A DNA stretch of 64,000 bases, from contig OX352765.1 of assembly GCA_947095585.1 (NCBI GenBank), positions 27,744,254 to 27,808,253 of the forward strand. Reading direction: 5' to 3'. The position numbers and the translations under genes are program-made. Each line of letters opens with the position of its first letter. Within the stretch, counting starts at the first letter, position 1. Positions 33,821 to 46,244 of the stretch are shown in pieces. The notes beneath the pieces were generated by a model, which did not search any database, was not told the DNA's origin, and was given only the letters and a program-made list of their open reading frames with translations. This DNA comes from Nephrocerus scutellatus (lineage: Eukaryota; Arthropoda; Insecta; Diptera; Pipunculidae).

Positions 33821-36800
33821 ATGGCGAATCAACCGAGCACCGGTGTTGGTAAGGAATCGAATATAAAATTAATTTTTCTAATTGCTTTAATGTGTTGTTT
33901 CTTGCAAAATTATGCAAATTTAATTAATTAAGTATTTTTACATCGATGGGTAAAAGAATTGCCTGTTTAACCGAGTAAAAAACGACAGAAAAAGTGTTGA
34001 AAATCAAATGATTATCGACTTAGGCGAAACGTGAAAGTGCTTCTTCTTCGTCGTGTCGTCTTCAATGTTCGCTGCTGTGAAAAGTGCAAATGTCAATTTT
34101 TCTATCGTTCAGTTTCTCATCATAAAAAATGCTGACGATATTTATGCAGTTGTAGTCAAATATAATTTAATTTTCTAACAATTAATTATAAAATACGAAC
34201 AATTTATTTCTTTGTAGAAGACCAAAGTTTTTGGAGCAGTATTTTTCACTACTCACTCCCCACCCATTTGTTCAATTCGTTTCCTTCTGCGTGCAACAAA
34301 AATTTTAATTTTCATAAAATTTTTAATTAGATTATAACGACGGAGGACAACGGACTGACCATTCAACTTTTCTGCACTCACATTCGATTCGATATTACAG
34401 AAAACGGATCTAAGTACCATTTGTCGCATTTATAAGCAAAATCAATCGCTTATTTCCTATGTGCTATATTAGTGATTATGATGACTTAATCGATGGTTCA
34501 TAGTACATACTATGCCTTTTAATTGTCGGTTTATGTCATTCAAGCAGCCACATACCAAATTATATGGTCCTTGCTGCAAATATGTATTTAAAAATATGCA
34601 ATGAAGCCATTAAATGATAATTCGAGCTGCAAAGAAAGAATTATCCAAATCTTAAACATTATTCAATTTGTAGGATTCTGTTGCTGACTATAAGTTTATA
34701 ATTTACAAAGAAGTATAATAGGTAATGCTAATGAATCTCAACTCTGCCTGCAGTTAACATTTTTATGTAATTTTATTGAATTATTAGTATTATGAATGTT
34801 CTTATAAATGTTTTGCAAAAAGATAAATTATAACTTATGATTCGATTTTTCTCTGTATTGAAATGACTACTAGCTGAAATACCCGGTCCTGTCCGCCTGC
34901 TCCCACCCACTTATTCCAACCAACTGACCACCCACCCAGTGATCCCTACACTGACCCATCATCCACTGACACCCTTCCACACCACAAAGTCCACAGACAC
35001 TGCCCAAAAACTGTAGCCCATAACTTCCGGGGCGAAAAACACTACAATGGTGAAAACCTGGAGTTTCCATGATTGGCCATTGAAATCGCCCTTTGCATTT
35101 TTATATAATAGTATAGATGTATTGTATTAGCTAACAACTAATTTATGTTATGCCTCATACCATCATACCTAAAGGTGGACGCAGTGTCTCAGTGGTTAGT
35201 GCATCGGGTTCGTATTTCGAATCCCAGAAAACATCAAAAGTATTTTTCACGGTCCCACCTCTCGTGAATGTCAGACAAACATCCGAGAGTAATAAATAAC
35301 TTGTCACGGAAAGCTTCTCAATTCGCGGTTCGGTAACGTTGGTCCCTTCCATTTGTGTGCAAAAATATACATCCACAACACAAATGGTCGCGAGGACCGC
35401 AACGGTCTGTTGCGCCGAATATTATTATTATTATTATATCCCTAAACAGTGTCGGAAGCCTAAAAACGTACCGTTTTTAATTAATTGAGAAAAAGATGTT
35501 GGGGTAAAAATCGATTTTTGCTATAAACCCTGTGAGCTGCCTCTTGTCCACTTAAACTCTATTTTTTTGGCTGAAACTGCGATCTAAAAGATATATTGTA
35601 GCATAGGGTGTAATTAATCGAAGAGACGTACCACATCCTTAATGAAGAATAGTATATCCTTGGTAGCAGAGTTTTTCATCTCTAATGACGCACATATTTT
35701 CCTATGGAAAATACGTTTCCTTAACCAAATTAATGCTGGACATTCAAGAGAATGTGCTCGGATAATTTGTCATCTTCGATACAAAACCTATGTTTCGTTT
35801 CTGAGCCTAGATCAATTTTGTTAAGGTGATATCGCAAGTCACAGTGACCTGTGAGAAAACTCACCAGCTTTCTTATGCTATCCTTGTCTAGGTAAAGGGT
35901 TTCCTTATAAGAGTACGGCCTGATTAATCGCTTGGATTGTCCTAGCCCTGAGATATTTTCCCAATGGGCCAGACAAAGTTTGTGCTCCCAGTTATTAATC
36001 AGCGCTGTGACGACCACCTAGAAGGACGACACAACAGTAGGGTTTAAGGCCTATGAACGCAGATTCTTAGATAGCCCTTGTTGCAGATTGGTTGCCTGCA
36101 GTTTTTTAATGACCTGAAACCCAACCAACCAAGAGATTGCAGTGCATCGTAAGAGATAATCCATTAAGCTGGACGACAGCACTTTAAGTGCTGCCTGGCT
36201 ATCATAAAAGATGTATATTCTCGCTCCCTTAATGCCTTTACTAAGGTATATCGTAGCACAGATCTCGATGGCATGTAGTTCAACCTCGGAAACGTCCGTG
36301 AGACTAATTTCAATTGATGCCAAGACTTTGGACTTTGCCAAAACAGCTAAGCCGTTTATCAACGATATCTTCAAGATATTTAACCGCACTGAAATAAACT
36401 TAAGTGATGCCTTTGGCAGTGATAGGTCTCAATTTTAAGAAATGCACACAGAGCCACTTCCTTTTAACGAAAATATCCTTATATCTTCTTATAGTAAAGG
36501 ACATCGTCTCTGTGCTTTAACGTTTCTTGTATGCAAACTGACTTAGTGCTGAGGGGTTGACAAATCTAGCCAGCTTCTAATGTGCACATCGATGACTCAT
36601 AGGTCTATAAGATTTAGGCAGCTCACTAGGCGTATTGCCTGGTTTGGGGATAAACACTACAACTGGATATACCCCCAGTTGTATCTTGCTCCAAATAAAG
36701 CAATCATACCCGCCAGGATGAGATCGATTGTCTTCTTTAGAAGCGCAGAAAATATGACATCACTTCCGGGGGCTTTGAATGGTTTGAAGGAGTATATTGC

Positions 36801-39392
36801 TCATTTAACCTTATCCGGACTGAAGAATGCAGACCCTTTGGTCAAAAGCGTTTGAGTACGTGTGTAGTGTACCATTCGCCGAACCTATGAAATCAACCTG
36901 AAGTAGGTTTCTCAGTGTTTCCTTACAGTCCGACGTGTAGGTGCCATCGGTATTTTTAAATCTGCACAATTTGTCTGATCTTTTACGAGTGCTTTATGGA
37001 TTCGTGCCGCTACTGGCATCTCGGCCATGTTTTCGCAGCATTTCCTCCATTTTGCCCGTTTAGATCGTCTTAATTCGGAATTATACTCTGTGAGGCGATT
37101 ACAAGCATTATAATTATAGCGGAAATACCCGGCGTTTTCCGGCTGCCCCATTCCATTGAACCCCACCCAACTTTTTAAACATGCAGCTCCCTTCTAAGTA
37201 ACAACAATTGCAACTCCAGTCAGGGCTACAGTAGTACCCCGGCTGTATTTCACAAACCCGTTAAAACCTGGGCTGTTGTTGTTCGCAGCAAAGACAAGGA
37301 TGCTACTGCCAAAGATGTCATTGAGAAGGTGATTACAGAAGTGGATCCTACCCGTAGGGTTATGATTTATGAAGTAAAACCATCGAAGGACATCACACCG
37401 AATGTTCAGAACGTTGCAAAATAACAGACAACGAAAGGTTTTCCAAAGTAGGTTTGAATGTGGTAAAAGCACTAGTTCCCCGAGAGAAAATAGCTGTTCA
37501 GAGCTTTCCCGCTGAAATACCCACTGATGAGCTTATTCTGGAAATGCATGAGAAAATCCTGAAGAATTCGATGACGCTTGAAGTTTTCAAGAAGAGCGTC
37601 TCTGATGCAGTAGCGAATGTCATTCTGAAGAGTTCTGACCAACTGGTTGATTCTTCTCGTGATGATGGATGTTGCTACATCAAGTGGACTGCCTGCAGGG
37701 TACGCTCGATTTGGCTGCTTTAAATGCCTTTCATTCGGACATCGGGTTGCGGACTACCCTCTTGAGCAGAAAGTGTGTCGTCTCTGTGGCGGCCAAGGGC
37801 AGGTGGCTGCACAGTGTGACAAATCGCCGCACTGTCGCAACTGTTAATTAAGAGGTCAGTCGGCTGATCATCCTACGAGGTCAGCACTCTGTTGTACATA
37901 TAGCGGAGTGGTAGCTAGGGTAAAGGTGGTGTATAGTCACCGAGTTATGTTGGCAGGCCAAGAAAAGAGAAAAAGCGTCCAAATCTGTCTAGTGGTGGGG
38001 GGGGGGGGGCAGAGGAATAGGTGGTTGGTAGTATGGGTGCCTTGGTTACAGTCTGGGCAGAGATCATTGGTGCCAGGGATAAGGCGAGCTTTATAGCTCT
38101 GATGTATATGACACCAAACCGACCGAAGTTGTATCAGGGTTGCCGGGTTTCCCTTTGCAAGGACTTTTCGCTGTTATTTATGGAGGGGTGTACCAAGGGC
38201 CCTATTAACCATTTACCTTACTTGAGGGAGACTGCTGCATAAACTGTATTATAGTGTATTCTATTAGTGGCTGAACAGACAGTGGCGGGACTTCAGCTGA
38301 ACGGCACATCTGGGTTTATGCAGTCTCTGTATTTCTTGATGTCTTGACGTATGCAGCGTGGAGGCATCTCACTAGCAGTGATGTCGTGAACTGGGTGTGC
38401 GGGGTTGTGGCAGGCTAACAGGTACTGTTTTGACAACAGTTCATTGTGTTGCTGACGGAGAGTATGGATGATTCGTCAGGAAGATAATCGGTATTAGTTA
38501 TGGAGTGGCGCCCAGTTGCGATGCGAAGGGCTGTATTTTTCCTGGACTGGATATTAATCCATTGTGTGTCACTCAAAAATGACGTCCAGGTGGGGACGGC
38601 ATAGTTAATAATAATAATAATAATTATCAAGATCCACTTTTTAGCTTTTGATGGTTTTAAGCCGTTTCTTGGTGGTGGGTCCCGGGTAACAACTACTAAT
38701 AATATAATATAATATTGTAACGACTTCAACATAATTGTTGGATATATTTTTTTTAATAAAACGAAGTTTATATTTACCAATATCCACTTACTATTATCTA
38801 AACAGTGGTTCCAAGAAATTTCCGCTTGTTGGAAGAACTCGATCAAGGGCAGAAGGGAGTTGGCGATGGAACAATTTCCTGGGGTCTTGAAAACGATGAT
38901 GATATGACACTTACACACTGGACTGGCATGATAATTGGGCCGCCAAGAGTGAGTTTCTTCCTCTTTTTTTTTACTGTTCTCTTTTTATCTCTATGTTGAA
39001 CTGACAATAATTGCATATATATTTTTTTTTTCAATCAAAAATTACACAAACAGACTCCTTATGAGAACAGAATATATTCTTTGAAAATTGAATGCGGTGA
39101 ACGTTACCCAGATGATCCTCCAACATTTAGATTTTTATCGAAAATTAATATAAATTGTATTAATCAAAGTAATGGCGTGGTAAGTAAGAAGTCTTTTTAA
39201 AGCCAGCTGGGAGCTATTAGTTTACAAATTTCTTTTGATTGCTTTTTCCAGATCGACCATAGAGTAGTTCCAATGCTATCACGATGGAATCGAGAATACA
39301 CTATAAAATCAATGCTTCAGGAAATCCGTAGAATTATGACTTGCAAAGAAAATTTAAAATTGGCGCAACCACCAGAAGGCAGCTGTTTTTAG
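33821..39392 (+). CDS. Uev1A: ubiquitin-conjugating enzyme E2 variant 1A
   Basis: Four exons: 33821-33848, 38806-38948, 39054-39179 and 39252-39392. All borders are GT/AG and the phases join to 145 residues, the usual Uev1A length. The protein reads [20 protein letters not shown], then a complete UBC fold including [37 protein letters not shown] and [11 protein letters not shown], ending [12 protein letters not shown]. The catalytic Cys and HPN motif of active E2s are absent, as in all UEVs. UEVs pair with Ubc13 (bendless in Drosophila) to build K63-linked ubiquitin chains, acting in JNK/innate signalling and DNA-damage tolerance. Intron 1 is about 4.96 kb and filled with a SINE and LINE fragments, while the other two are 105 and 72 bp. 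Start at 33821: the ATG is in good context (CACAATGG) and gives the conserved N-terminus. Confidence 0.94.
35174..35437 (+). mobile_element. tRNA-derived SINE in Uev1A intron 1
   Basis: The head has A box GTCTCAGTGGTTAGTGC and B box GGTTCGTATTTCGAATCC, followed by the family body and an (ATT)n tail. Probable target duplication: ATACCTAAA (35165-35173) and ATCCCTAAA (35438-35446). It has a short internal deletion compared with 10239-10521. Confidence 0.8.
35640..36740 (-). pseudogene. LOA/I-like LINE: RT start and RNase H remnant
   Basis: The minus strand at about 36680-36600 shows the RT start [20 protein letters not shown]. At 36389-36051 an RNase H domain reads [20 protein letters not shown] and [19 protein letters not shown]. 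At about 35800-35730 a C-terminal finger-like piece reads [20 protein letters not shown]. Most of the RT palm is deleted and stops interrupt the rest. It lies in Uev1A intron 1, antisense to the gene. Confidence 0.65.
37195..38250 (+). pseudogene. LINE ORF1 (zinc-knuckle) remnant
   Basis: The plus strand at 37454-37850 reads [20 protein letters not shown], then two adjoining CCHC-type knuckles and PHCRNC. In the first, [14 protein letters not shown], the last Cys is Tyr. In the second, [14 protein letters not shown], the His is Gln. The frame shifts between the N-terminal part and the knuckles. Such gag-like proteins bind element RNA in I/LOA/Jockey-type LINEs. It is head-to-head with the LINE remnant at 35640-36740. 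Confidence 0.65.
38255..38600 (-). pseudogene. Jockey-like LINE C-terminus
   Basis: The minus strand at 38600-38430 reads [20 protein letters not shown] and [21 protein letters not shown], which match the region after the reverse transcriptase in Jockey-type elements. Further C-terminal debris continues to about 38280. The fragment is cut on its 5' side by an (ATT)n tract. Confidence 0.6.
38601..38700 (-). repeat. 3' tail of another LINE/SINE-like insert ending in (ATT)n
   Basis: On the minus strand the block GGGACCCACCACCAAGAAAC continues to AAAAAGTGGATCTTGATAA and then (TTA)n, like the tail of a retroposed element. It abuts the Jockey C-terminus and probably marks a separate insertion 105 bp before Uev1A exon 2. 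Confidence 0.35.
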
Positions 39393-40695
39393 TTGAGCAA
39401 GCGTTTGTTATTATTGTCCCTATAATAATTCAACAACCACAACAAAAGAACAATATATATATAACAAGAAAGTAATAAACTCTAAACAGCAAGAACAACA
39501 ATAACAAAAAGTTTAAATAAAGCAAAAAACGAAAAAAAAAAAAAAAAACAACAAAATTCTATTAATAAAATACCGAAATAGCAAACAACATTACAGCTAG
39601 AAATTTGATGAATATAGAAAAACACAACCAATCAACATAAATGCATTATTATATTATATATTATATTATTTAAATAAATCAAAAATAAAGAAAATACCAC
39701 TAACAAGAAAACTAAATTGAATTAAAGGTAAAATGGAAAATTTAACGGAGGAACACGTAAACAACACACTACAGCAAAACAGTCGATTTTATTTTTACTT
39801 TAATCGCTTTTCTTTTCTCCTCCTCCTCCCAGTGCTCCTTTTTATTATTTAAACTAATAATAATTAAGTAATTAAATTGTGTGTGTTATTACATAGAATG
39901 TTGTTGCTACTACTATTACGACTGAGTTTATTAATAAATAATTGATAAAATCGCATTTATATCCAAACTTTGTCTGTCTGTCGCCTATTCCCCTATGCAG
40001 ATTCATTTGAAGCAAACAAAATAACATACATATTTATTAGTAATAAAGGATCAGAATACTTAGAAACGTGAAGTATTAACAAATAATATTATATAAGCAT
40101 TATTATATAAAAAAATAAATACCAGATATAATTAGCGATTTTACGCTATATTATAAAGATTAACGATTTTCTTCCTTCCTTCCTTCCCGCATTTTTAGAG
40201 AAATGGTTCGTTCCCCTTTTGAAATTATTCCAGCATTGCTTCCACTCCCACTACACTTATAAAAAAAAATCTATTTCTTTGCTGGTTTCCAAATGAGAAA
40301 CTTTCTCTTTAATTATTCATTGTTTTTGTTGTTTGTTTGGAGAGATTTATTTTTTTTTTTGCCGAAAATTGTTTGCGAATAGCGGAAACAAATTACAATT
40401 AACAAATTATTACAACTAAACACGCTCTGGATGAAACAAAAGAAAAATTAAATGCAATATCTACTGCGACTATAGAGATATATACTAAAGGTACCATTAA
40501 ACGATATATAAACAACAACTAAACTCTTAATACATATTATAAATAAAAGAAAAGCTAAATTAACAAACAACAACAACAACAACTTAAATTATATAATAAA
40601 TGAATTATGTTTAAATAAAGAGATTCTTATTGAAAAGGAAACAAAGATGACGTCGATTTAGAGTGGGGTAGAACTGGAATTGGGCAACTCTGCTC
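39393..40695. other. Uev1A 3' UTR and AT-rich intergenic DNA
   Basis: AAATAAAG near 39515 is a candidate polyadenylation signal for Uev1A. The rest is AT-rich with poly-A, CAA and TATA-like simple repeats. I see no gene. Confidence 0.4.
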
Positions 40696-40699
40696 TAGG

Positions 40700-40845
40700 A
40701 CTTTTACCTGCATCCCTATAAAAAAAAAGCTTTAACTCAAGAACTTAAGCCGAAAGACCGAAATTGTCTCATTTGAACACGTGTTTCTGAGACTCGAACC
40801 GATCGGTCAAAGTCAGACAAACTAACCACCAGGGCTACGGAGTGG
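40700..40845 (-). repeat. tRNA-derived repeat, minus strand
   Basis: The reverse complement contains CTCCGTAGCCCTGGTGGTTA (A-box region) and CGGTTCGAGTCTC (B box), then about 70 bp of unique body. The body differs from the main SINE family, so this may be a separate family. It ends against a transposase scrap. Confidence 0.45.
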
Positions 40846-40935
40846 TCATTGGCCCATACTTTTTCGTCTTCCATAATGCTGCCAACGAAGTCACAGTCAA
40901 TGGAAATCTCTACCGTACCGGATCAAGTTGACTGA
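40846..40935 (+). pseudogene. DD41D mariner scrap
   Basis: The plus strand reads VVIGPYFFVFHNAANEVTVN and then GNLYRT, which matches GGIIGPYFFKNEEGRRVTVN of the intact transposase at 31517-32602. Only this block remains. Confidence 0.55.
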
Positions 40936-41299
40936 CTATTTTTGGAAAAATACACAGTGATCGTATGCGTGTGTGTAGATGATGTCGATGTACGTCAAAT
41001 GCTTTCGACCGATCAATTTAATTTCATTTCTGTTTTTATACAGTGGCTACAAAGCAGTTCCTTCCTTTCTTCCTTTACTCTGCGTGGGAAAATAAGCCTT
41101 CTACAAATGCCCGCCAACGAACTCGTTTTACCGGCTGAGGGTTCAGAAATGCCACTCTGTCACCTGAAATATTGCTTCCACTTCTATTGTCCTCTTCCAT
41201 GTCCTAATCCTAAGAGGACAATCAACTCGGTGGCTTACTTGTGGATTCAGGTCGAGCGCTTGTTTCGTGATATTGTGTGTTACCTAAAACTCTCCACAA

Positions 41300-42560
41300 A
41301 TCTTTATTGGTGATAAGTGTTCGGCCATATTATTCTCAGAATCCGCCTTAAAAACTTTTGACGAAAACTTGGAGACGCGTCACAATTGACTCTCGTGACT
41401 TTCCAAGTTTCGCAGTCATTTAGAGTACAGAGTTAGATCTAGATCTGAAGATCATTTGTTTCAGGTTCCGGGAGATTTGTGAGGAGTTCCAGATATTATT
41501 TGTTGTGTTTTTAGACCTTTTTGTCGACACTGCGACTTGAGTGACCTGGTTTCGGCGTTCGGTCATTGACTTTATTATTAGTACCGGAGATGTTGGTTGT
41601 CGTACTGGTTTTACGATTGGACTGGGATGCCCTGGTTTAGTCTCACTGTTGGGTCCAGCTTTCGCTACCTCTGTTCTACTTCTGTCTTTTTATTTTTTGA
41701 GCCTGAAGTAGACAGACCCGAAAAGCCAGTTAACTTTAAAGTTGGAGCACTTGAGGTGCTCCGCTATTTTAGGTGAGGCCGAGACGGTTAACTGCAAATT
41801 GTCGTTTTTACTGTCCTTACCTAATAGGATTTTCCAATCTGCGTAACGTTACAATTTATTAACTGGCATTTGCCCATAGTTTTAGGTTGGGAACCTACTT
41901 GATTAACCATGCTGCCGTGTCATCATCCGCACATTTGGCGGATAGCCACCCATTTCTAGTTCTGCAGACCAGAAAATTAGAGCTAATGTCATCGATGGGA
42001 AGGTCCGCCACAGCGTCCATGATGTTATCTTGGATCGTTGCCATCTGCGATCCGCCCGCTGCCTCTTCTTCACCTGAACCAGTTTTTTCTACGTTGTTGG
42101 TTTTTCGGCTACTTTGAGGGTGGGGTAGACTTGCCTGTCCCTTTTTTGCGGGGTTTTAGAACTGGAGTCGTTTGAACGAACTCGTTTTATTGTTGTCGCC
42201 ATGGGGGAGTTCCGTCATTTTAAGGAAATTTAACCGTTTTCTTGCGGCACCGCTTAGGTGTGGTCTGTTTTTTCCTACTGTCAAGGTCCAAGCTCGTGAG
42301 TCCGTTCCTTATATCTGACGTCGTAGATTTAGACACATTGTCCGTGCAGGAAGAAAGGAACGTTCACCACCGTAGAGCCTCTTGCTCTGGTAAGGCGTCT
42401 TTAAACCGGAGTGTGCCAGGAGTGTGTGGATTGATTATTTATCGAGGTTCTCTCCTCTAAACCCGTTGAATTCTGCTGGACAGGGTCACCTCGTGTAGGT
42501 TGGGCATTATAATGTCCCCGTTCAACGGGAGAGACTATGTGTTGCGCGTTGTCGTTGCCG
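41300..42560 (-). pseudogene. possible LINE ORF1-like remnant
   Basis: On the minus strand, 42065-41885 reads QMATIQDNIMDAVADLPIDD and then SSNFLVCRTRNGWLSAKCAD. This resembles proteins with a DUF4780-type domain often linked to LINEs. Basic, Thr/Pro-rich frames (KPRKKGTGKSTPPSK) lie upstream at about 42150. Stops are frequent. The identification rests on recall and is tentative. Its position next to an RT remnant on the same strand fits an ORF1-ORF2 order only in part. Confidence 0.35.
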
Positions 42561-43090
42561 GATCATGGGGAGTCTGAGGAATCCCAGCCTCCCATGTGAG
42601 TTTAGGTTAAGGTTGCTGTCATTTAAAACCGACACACTTAGATCAGCAATGGTTCATTCTGATACCACACTGATCAGGCAAAAAATTGTCCACCTACTGA
42701 ACCAATTAGAGCTTCGTATGAAGCTTAGGAGACTGCTCGTGTCTATGTTGATGTGTGATCTTTTTTCTCAAACACTAAGAGCGTTTCGGATCCAGATTGG
42801 GCCAGATCTGTTTTGTCGCTATGCAAGTTGTACCGTTTGGCCACCCACGGTTAGTTTTTTCATTAACATCCCGCTTTAACATGAGTTTGCATGTAGAGAT
42901 AGGTATACCTAGAGAACTATATTCATGTAAGATGGGTAGTGTAGTTCTTTGCTTACTACTTGGCTTTATCAGAGAATGTTAAGCTTATGATTTTTATAGA
43001 AGGAGGGTTAATTAATGGAATGGAGATCTACCCAGCAAGTTAGCTTGTTGAGAGGATTTTGCAGGGGTTCCTTTAAGGTATTCGGGTACT
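42561..43090. other. no gene recognised
   Basis: Probably more LINE debris between the two remnants on the minus strand, but I cannot name a domain. Confidence 0.3.
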
Positions 43091-43091
43091 T

Positions 43092-44060
43092 TCATGAGAC
43101 GGCGATAGCAACGTCATCCGCATAAGTGATTACTCTGCAGCCATCACTCTTAGGCATACCAGCAGGTCGTTCACCGCTAAGTTCCATAGAAGGGGGATAG
43201 GACACCATCTTGTGGGGTTCCTTTACAGAAAGATCTTCTGGCAGACGATACGTCCAGTTTTGAATATCCCTCAAAGTCGACAGTGCATCAGTAATCGCAG
43301 ATGTGTTGACCTTTTTAAAAGCGCCTTCAATGTCTAGGAATACCACTCTTGTGGTGAAGGGAATTTTCAATAGAACTTACCAGTGTGTGCAGAGCCAGAG
43401 CTGTTTCTACAGACTTGCCTTTAAAATACGCATGCTGATCTATAGACAGGAGTCTTTTGTCAATGCATGTGCGTATGTAGATATCGATCAGTCCTTTCAG
43501 TGTCTTTAACAGGAATGATGAAAGATTGATTGGTCTGAGATCATTTGGACTAACATGCGAGCATTTGCCGGATTTGGGTATGAAAATCACGTTTACTTCT
43601 CTCTATAAAAGTGAAATATGGACCAGATCGAGACATCTCTTTTGAATTGCTTCTAGCAAAGCAAGGATAATAGCCGAAGTCGTTTGCAGATCGGCTGGAA
43701 TTATGCCGTCAGGTCCTGCAGTATGGTTTTAAGATTTGTAGCGCCCAAAGCAGTTTGTCCTTATTTATCAGATCATTGGAGATAGTTCTACGACTATCTG
43801 TCAAAAACAAGATTGAGCGAAATTTCGCTTGTGGTAGTATACGAGCCATCTGTTTTTTTAGGCAGCTCGGCATTATTGGATTGGTTTCGAGGATTTTTCT
43901 TAGCCTAGACGCCTCAGAAGATTCTTGTATTTTACCACAGAAGAGTCTCCAAGAAGAGCGCTTGGCTGTACCTAGTTGTTTTTTATAAAGTTTGAGGGAT
44001 GCTTTGACTATAGCCTCCAAGGTTACCTTAACACCCTTTGCTATGTATATAAATGACATC
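43092..44060 (-). pseudogene. LOA/I-like LINE reverse transcriptase remnant
   Basis: Minus-strand order: linker SSWRLFCGKIQESSEASRLR (about 43970), then RT start VIFIPKSGKCSHVSPNDLRP and INLSSFLLKTLKGLIDIYIR (43590-43500), QHAYFKGKSVETAL (about 43430), VVFLDIEGAFKKVNTSAI (about 43345) and ITYADDVAIAVS (about 43125-43092). The catalytic YADD is intact, but a deletion and frameshifts remove part of the palm. It is close in wording to the RNase H remnants at 36.2 and 59.4 kb. Confidence 0.75.
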
Positions 44061-44439
44061 GGAAACTCAATCCAATCTACAAATTATTACCTCTTTGCGG
44101 ATCATTTGAACATCAATGTTACCTAAGATCCTGCTTAGTGAAAATATTGCACCCCATACTGTGATAAACTTAGAGAAAAGCATAGATTGAACAACTCATA
44201 TAACTTGAATATTTCAGAAAATGTATAATGGTGTAAGACTGCTTTGGAAAAATGCTCCACGTAAAATACGCATGCTATTAGCCAAGTCACTCATCGTATG
44301 CAACCTATTATACTGCGATGTGGTATTTTCTGATTTAAAGTCTAATTTCCTTTCTTAAATTAAACGCGTATTCAAGATACATTAGACGGTCTAAAGACCG
44401 GACCGTTTTCTTTTGCTGTTCGTCTATCTGATCCAATGC

Positions 44440-45110
44440 ATCGGATATATTTACTGCACGCATTTCTTTAAAACGTTCGTTGTGTGAAACGAAAGTATTT
44501 TCAAAAACTGGTCATTGAACTTTTCCTGCAGGTTAATTTGTCTCTCCAAAAGTTTGATTGGTTTTGGTATTCTTTTATTTTCTTCAGCTTTTCCGGGCGT
44601 CACAATATTGCTCATTTTCCGTTTCAGGCACATTTATTTCTTTTTAAAAATCATCTAAATTTTCACTAATATTGCTGTCAAGTTTTCGCTTGACTGGGAC
44701 ACCAAAATTGCTTGCATTAGGCACCCCTTTCACACAGTCCCTTAAGCATACAAGCTGAATTACTTCTTCATCCAGGGGCGTGAAGAAGATTTCTAGTTTT
44801 GCCCTCCCCCTTCATTTTCTTTTGTTTGTTGTGTGCCAGCTTCTTCCTCAAAGCCGATTTGAACCTGAAATGTTATTTAAGTTAGCCACAATTAATTATA
44901 TTTGATTTTAATTGACCTCTTTCCATTCTGAAACTTCTTTAAATGAGGTCCCAAGGAATTCATTTGGTTTTTTAATCTGTCGCAATCAAAATGACAACGT
45001 CAGGTCCTTTCTTCGAAAAGCCTTTGGCAATATCAGGCTCTTCCATCAAATCTGCCATCGCCGTGAACTGCTGGCGGTACGTTGTTTGCTTTCTGGAAAT
45101 ATAAATCAAA
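44440..45110 (-). pseudogene. decayed zeste/MSANTD-like DNA-binding gene
   Basis: After a plausible acceptor (ATATTTCCAG) at about 45095, the minus strand reads KQTTYRQQFTAMADLMEEPD and IAKGFSKKGPD. In other frames it continues as RLKNQMNSLG and SEWKEV, and later (44633-44451) as NKRIPKPIKLLERQINLQEK. The pattern 'MEE.PDIAKGF...LWKKL...LNSLGP..KEVSEWKKV' belongs to zeste-like Myb/SANT proteins, which also occur with PIF/Harbinger transposons. At least two frameshifts and several stops make it a pseudogene. The family call is from memory. Confidence 0.4.
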
Positions 45111-45249
45111 ATCAGTTGTTTTTTATTTTATTTAAGATTTTAACATACTTTTTACTGCTCATTATAAATGTGACTAGCATCAATAGATACCAAATCATAG
45201 TAATTCGCGACGATCTTACAGCGGATCTGATATGTCAAAGTTTATAAAG

Positions 45250-46244
45250 AGTGCGGTTGAGGGGCGTTTACAATAATGGTAATATTTTATCGACATCCAT
45301 TCACTTGATTACCGACGTTTTCAATAATGGCAAACAACTCAAAAATAGGACTAGATTCCCTCCGCGAAAAGCCGACGTGAACCTTTATCATTATAATTTC
45401 ATTAAATCCTAATTGTTAATTTTATAAGCCTTGTTATTATATTATGCTAACAAAATTGAATTTATGCGATTCCACTGCAAAAATCACTTGTTATCACATA
45501 TAACGACACTGTTGTCGTATTGTACCAAATATAAATTTATTTATAAACTAAACTAAACATAAAACAACATAAAGCGATCAGCTAGCATACAAAACAAATT
45601 GAATTCGAAACTCTCTTCGTCATCAAAAAATGTTTATTTATTTCACACTTAACATGCGATTAATACAACAAAAAAACTAGATAAACAAAAGTTTTATGTT
45701 CATTATTATTATTAAGACAGACGAAATGTAGTATAAGTAGTACCGATTGAATAGTAATTTATTGCTAAACGAACCAGAATACGATTCACATTTGTTTATT
45801 AACTGGCATTCCAGTTAAGAGGGAAACTGCTTTTAATTTCAAAGGAAATTTAAATTATAGTAAAATTGAGATAAGAACTACATAAAGCAGCGCCCCTTTT
45901 TTGGTTATCAGATTGCCTACGAAAATAGCCACCATACGCAGGAACATATCACATATAAATCCTGTTTATTTTTAATAACACTCCAATTATAAAAAATCAC
46001 AACACAAACTTAAAATAACAAATTTTCGTTTTCACGCAAAAAACTAATTTTGATTTTAAATTAAAGTTTTTCACTTTCATTCTTTATTGGAAATCAGCTT
46101 TTTTCTTTTGAAGTTGTTTATAGTTTAAGTGTTTTGGTTGTTAATGTGTCTGTAGCTGTTATTTTAACAATAATTCTTCTAATTTAATTGTTTTGTTGTA
46201 GATTTGTGTTGAACATCATCCACTTGCTTTATGCTAATGCGCGC
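45250..46244. other. intergenic DNA and cytochrome c1 3' UTR
   Basis: AT-rich. An AATAAA on the minus strand near 46085 could serve cytochrome c1. No other feature is supported. Confidence 0.35.

Noticed and set aside
41887..42117. Plus-strand ORF at 41887
   Set aside because: It starts at TTG, and the complementary strand gives a more protein-like reading linked to LINE ORF1.
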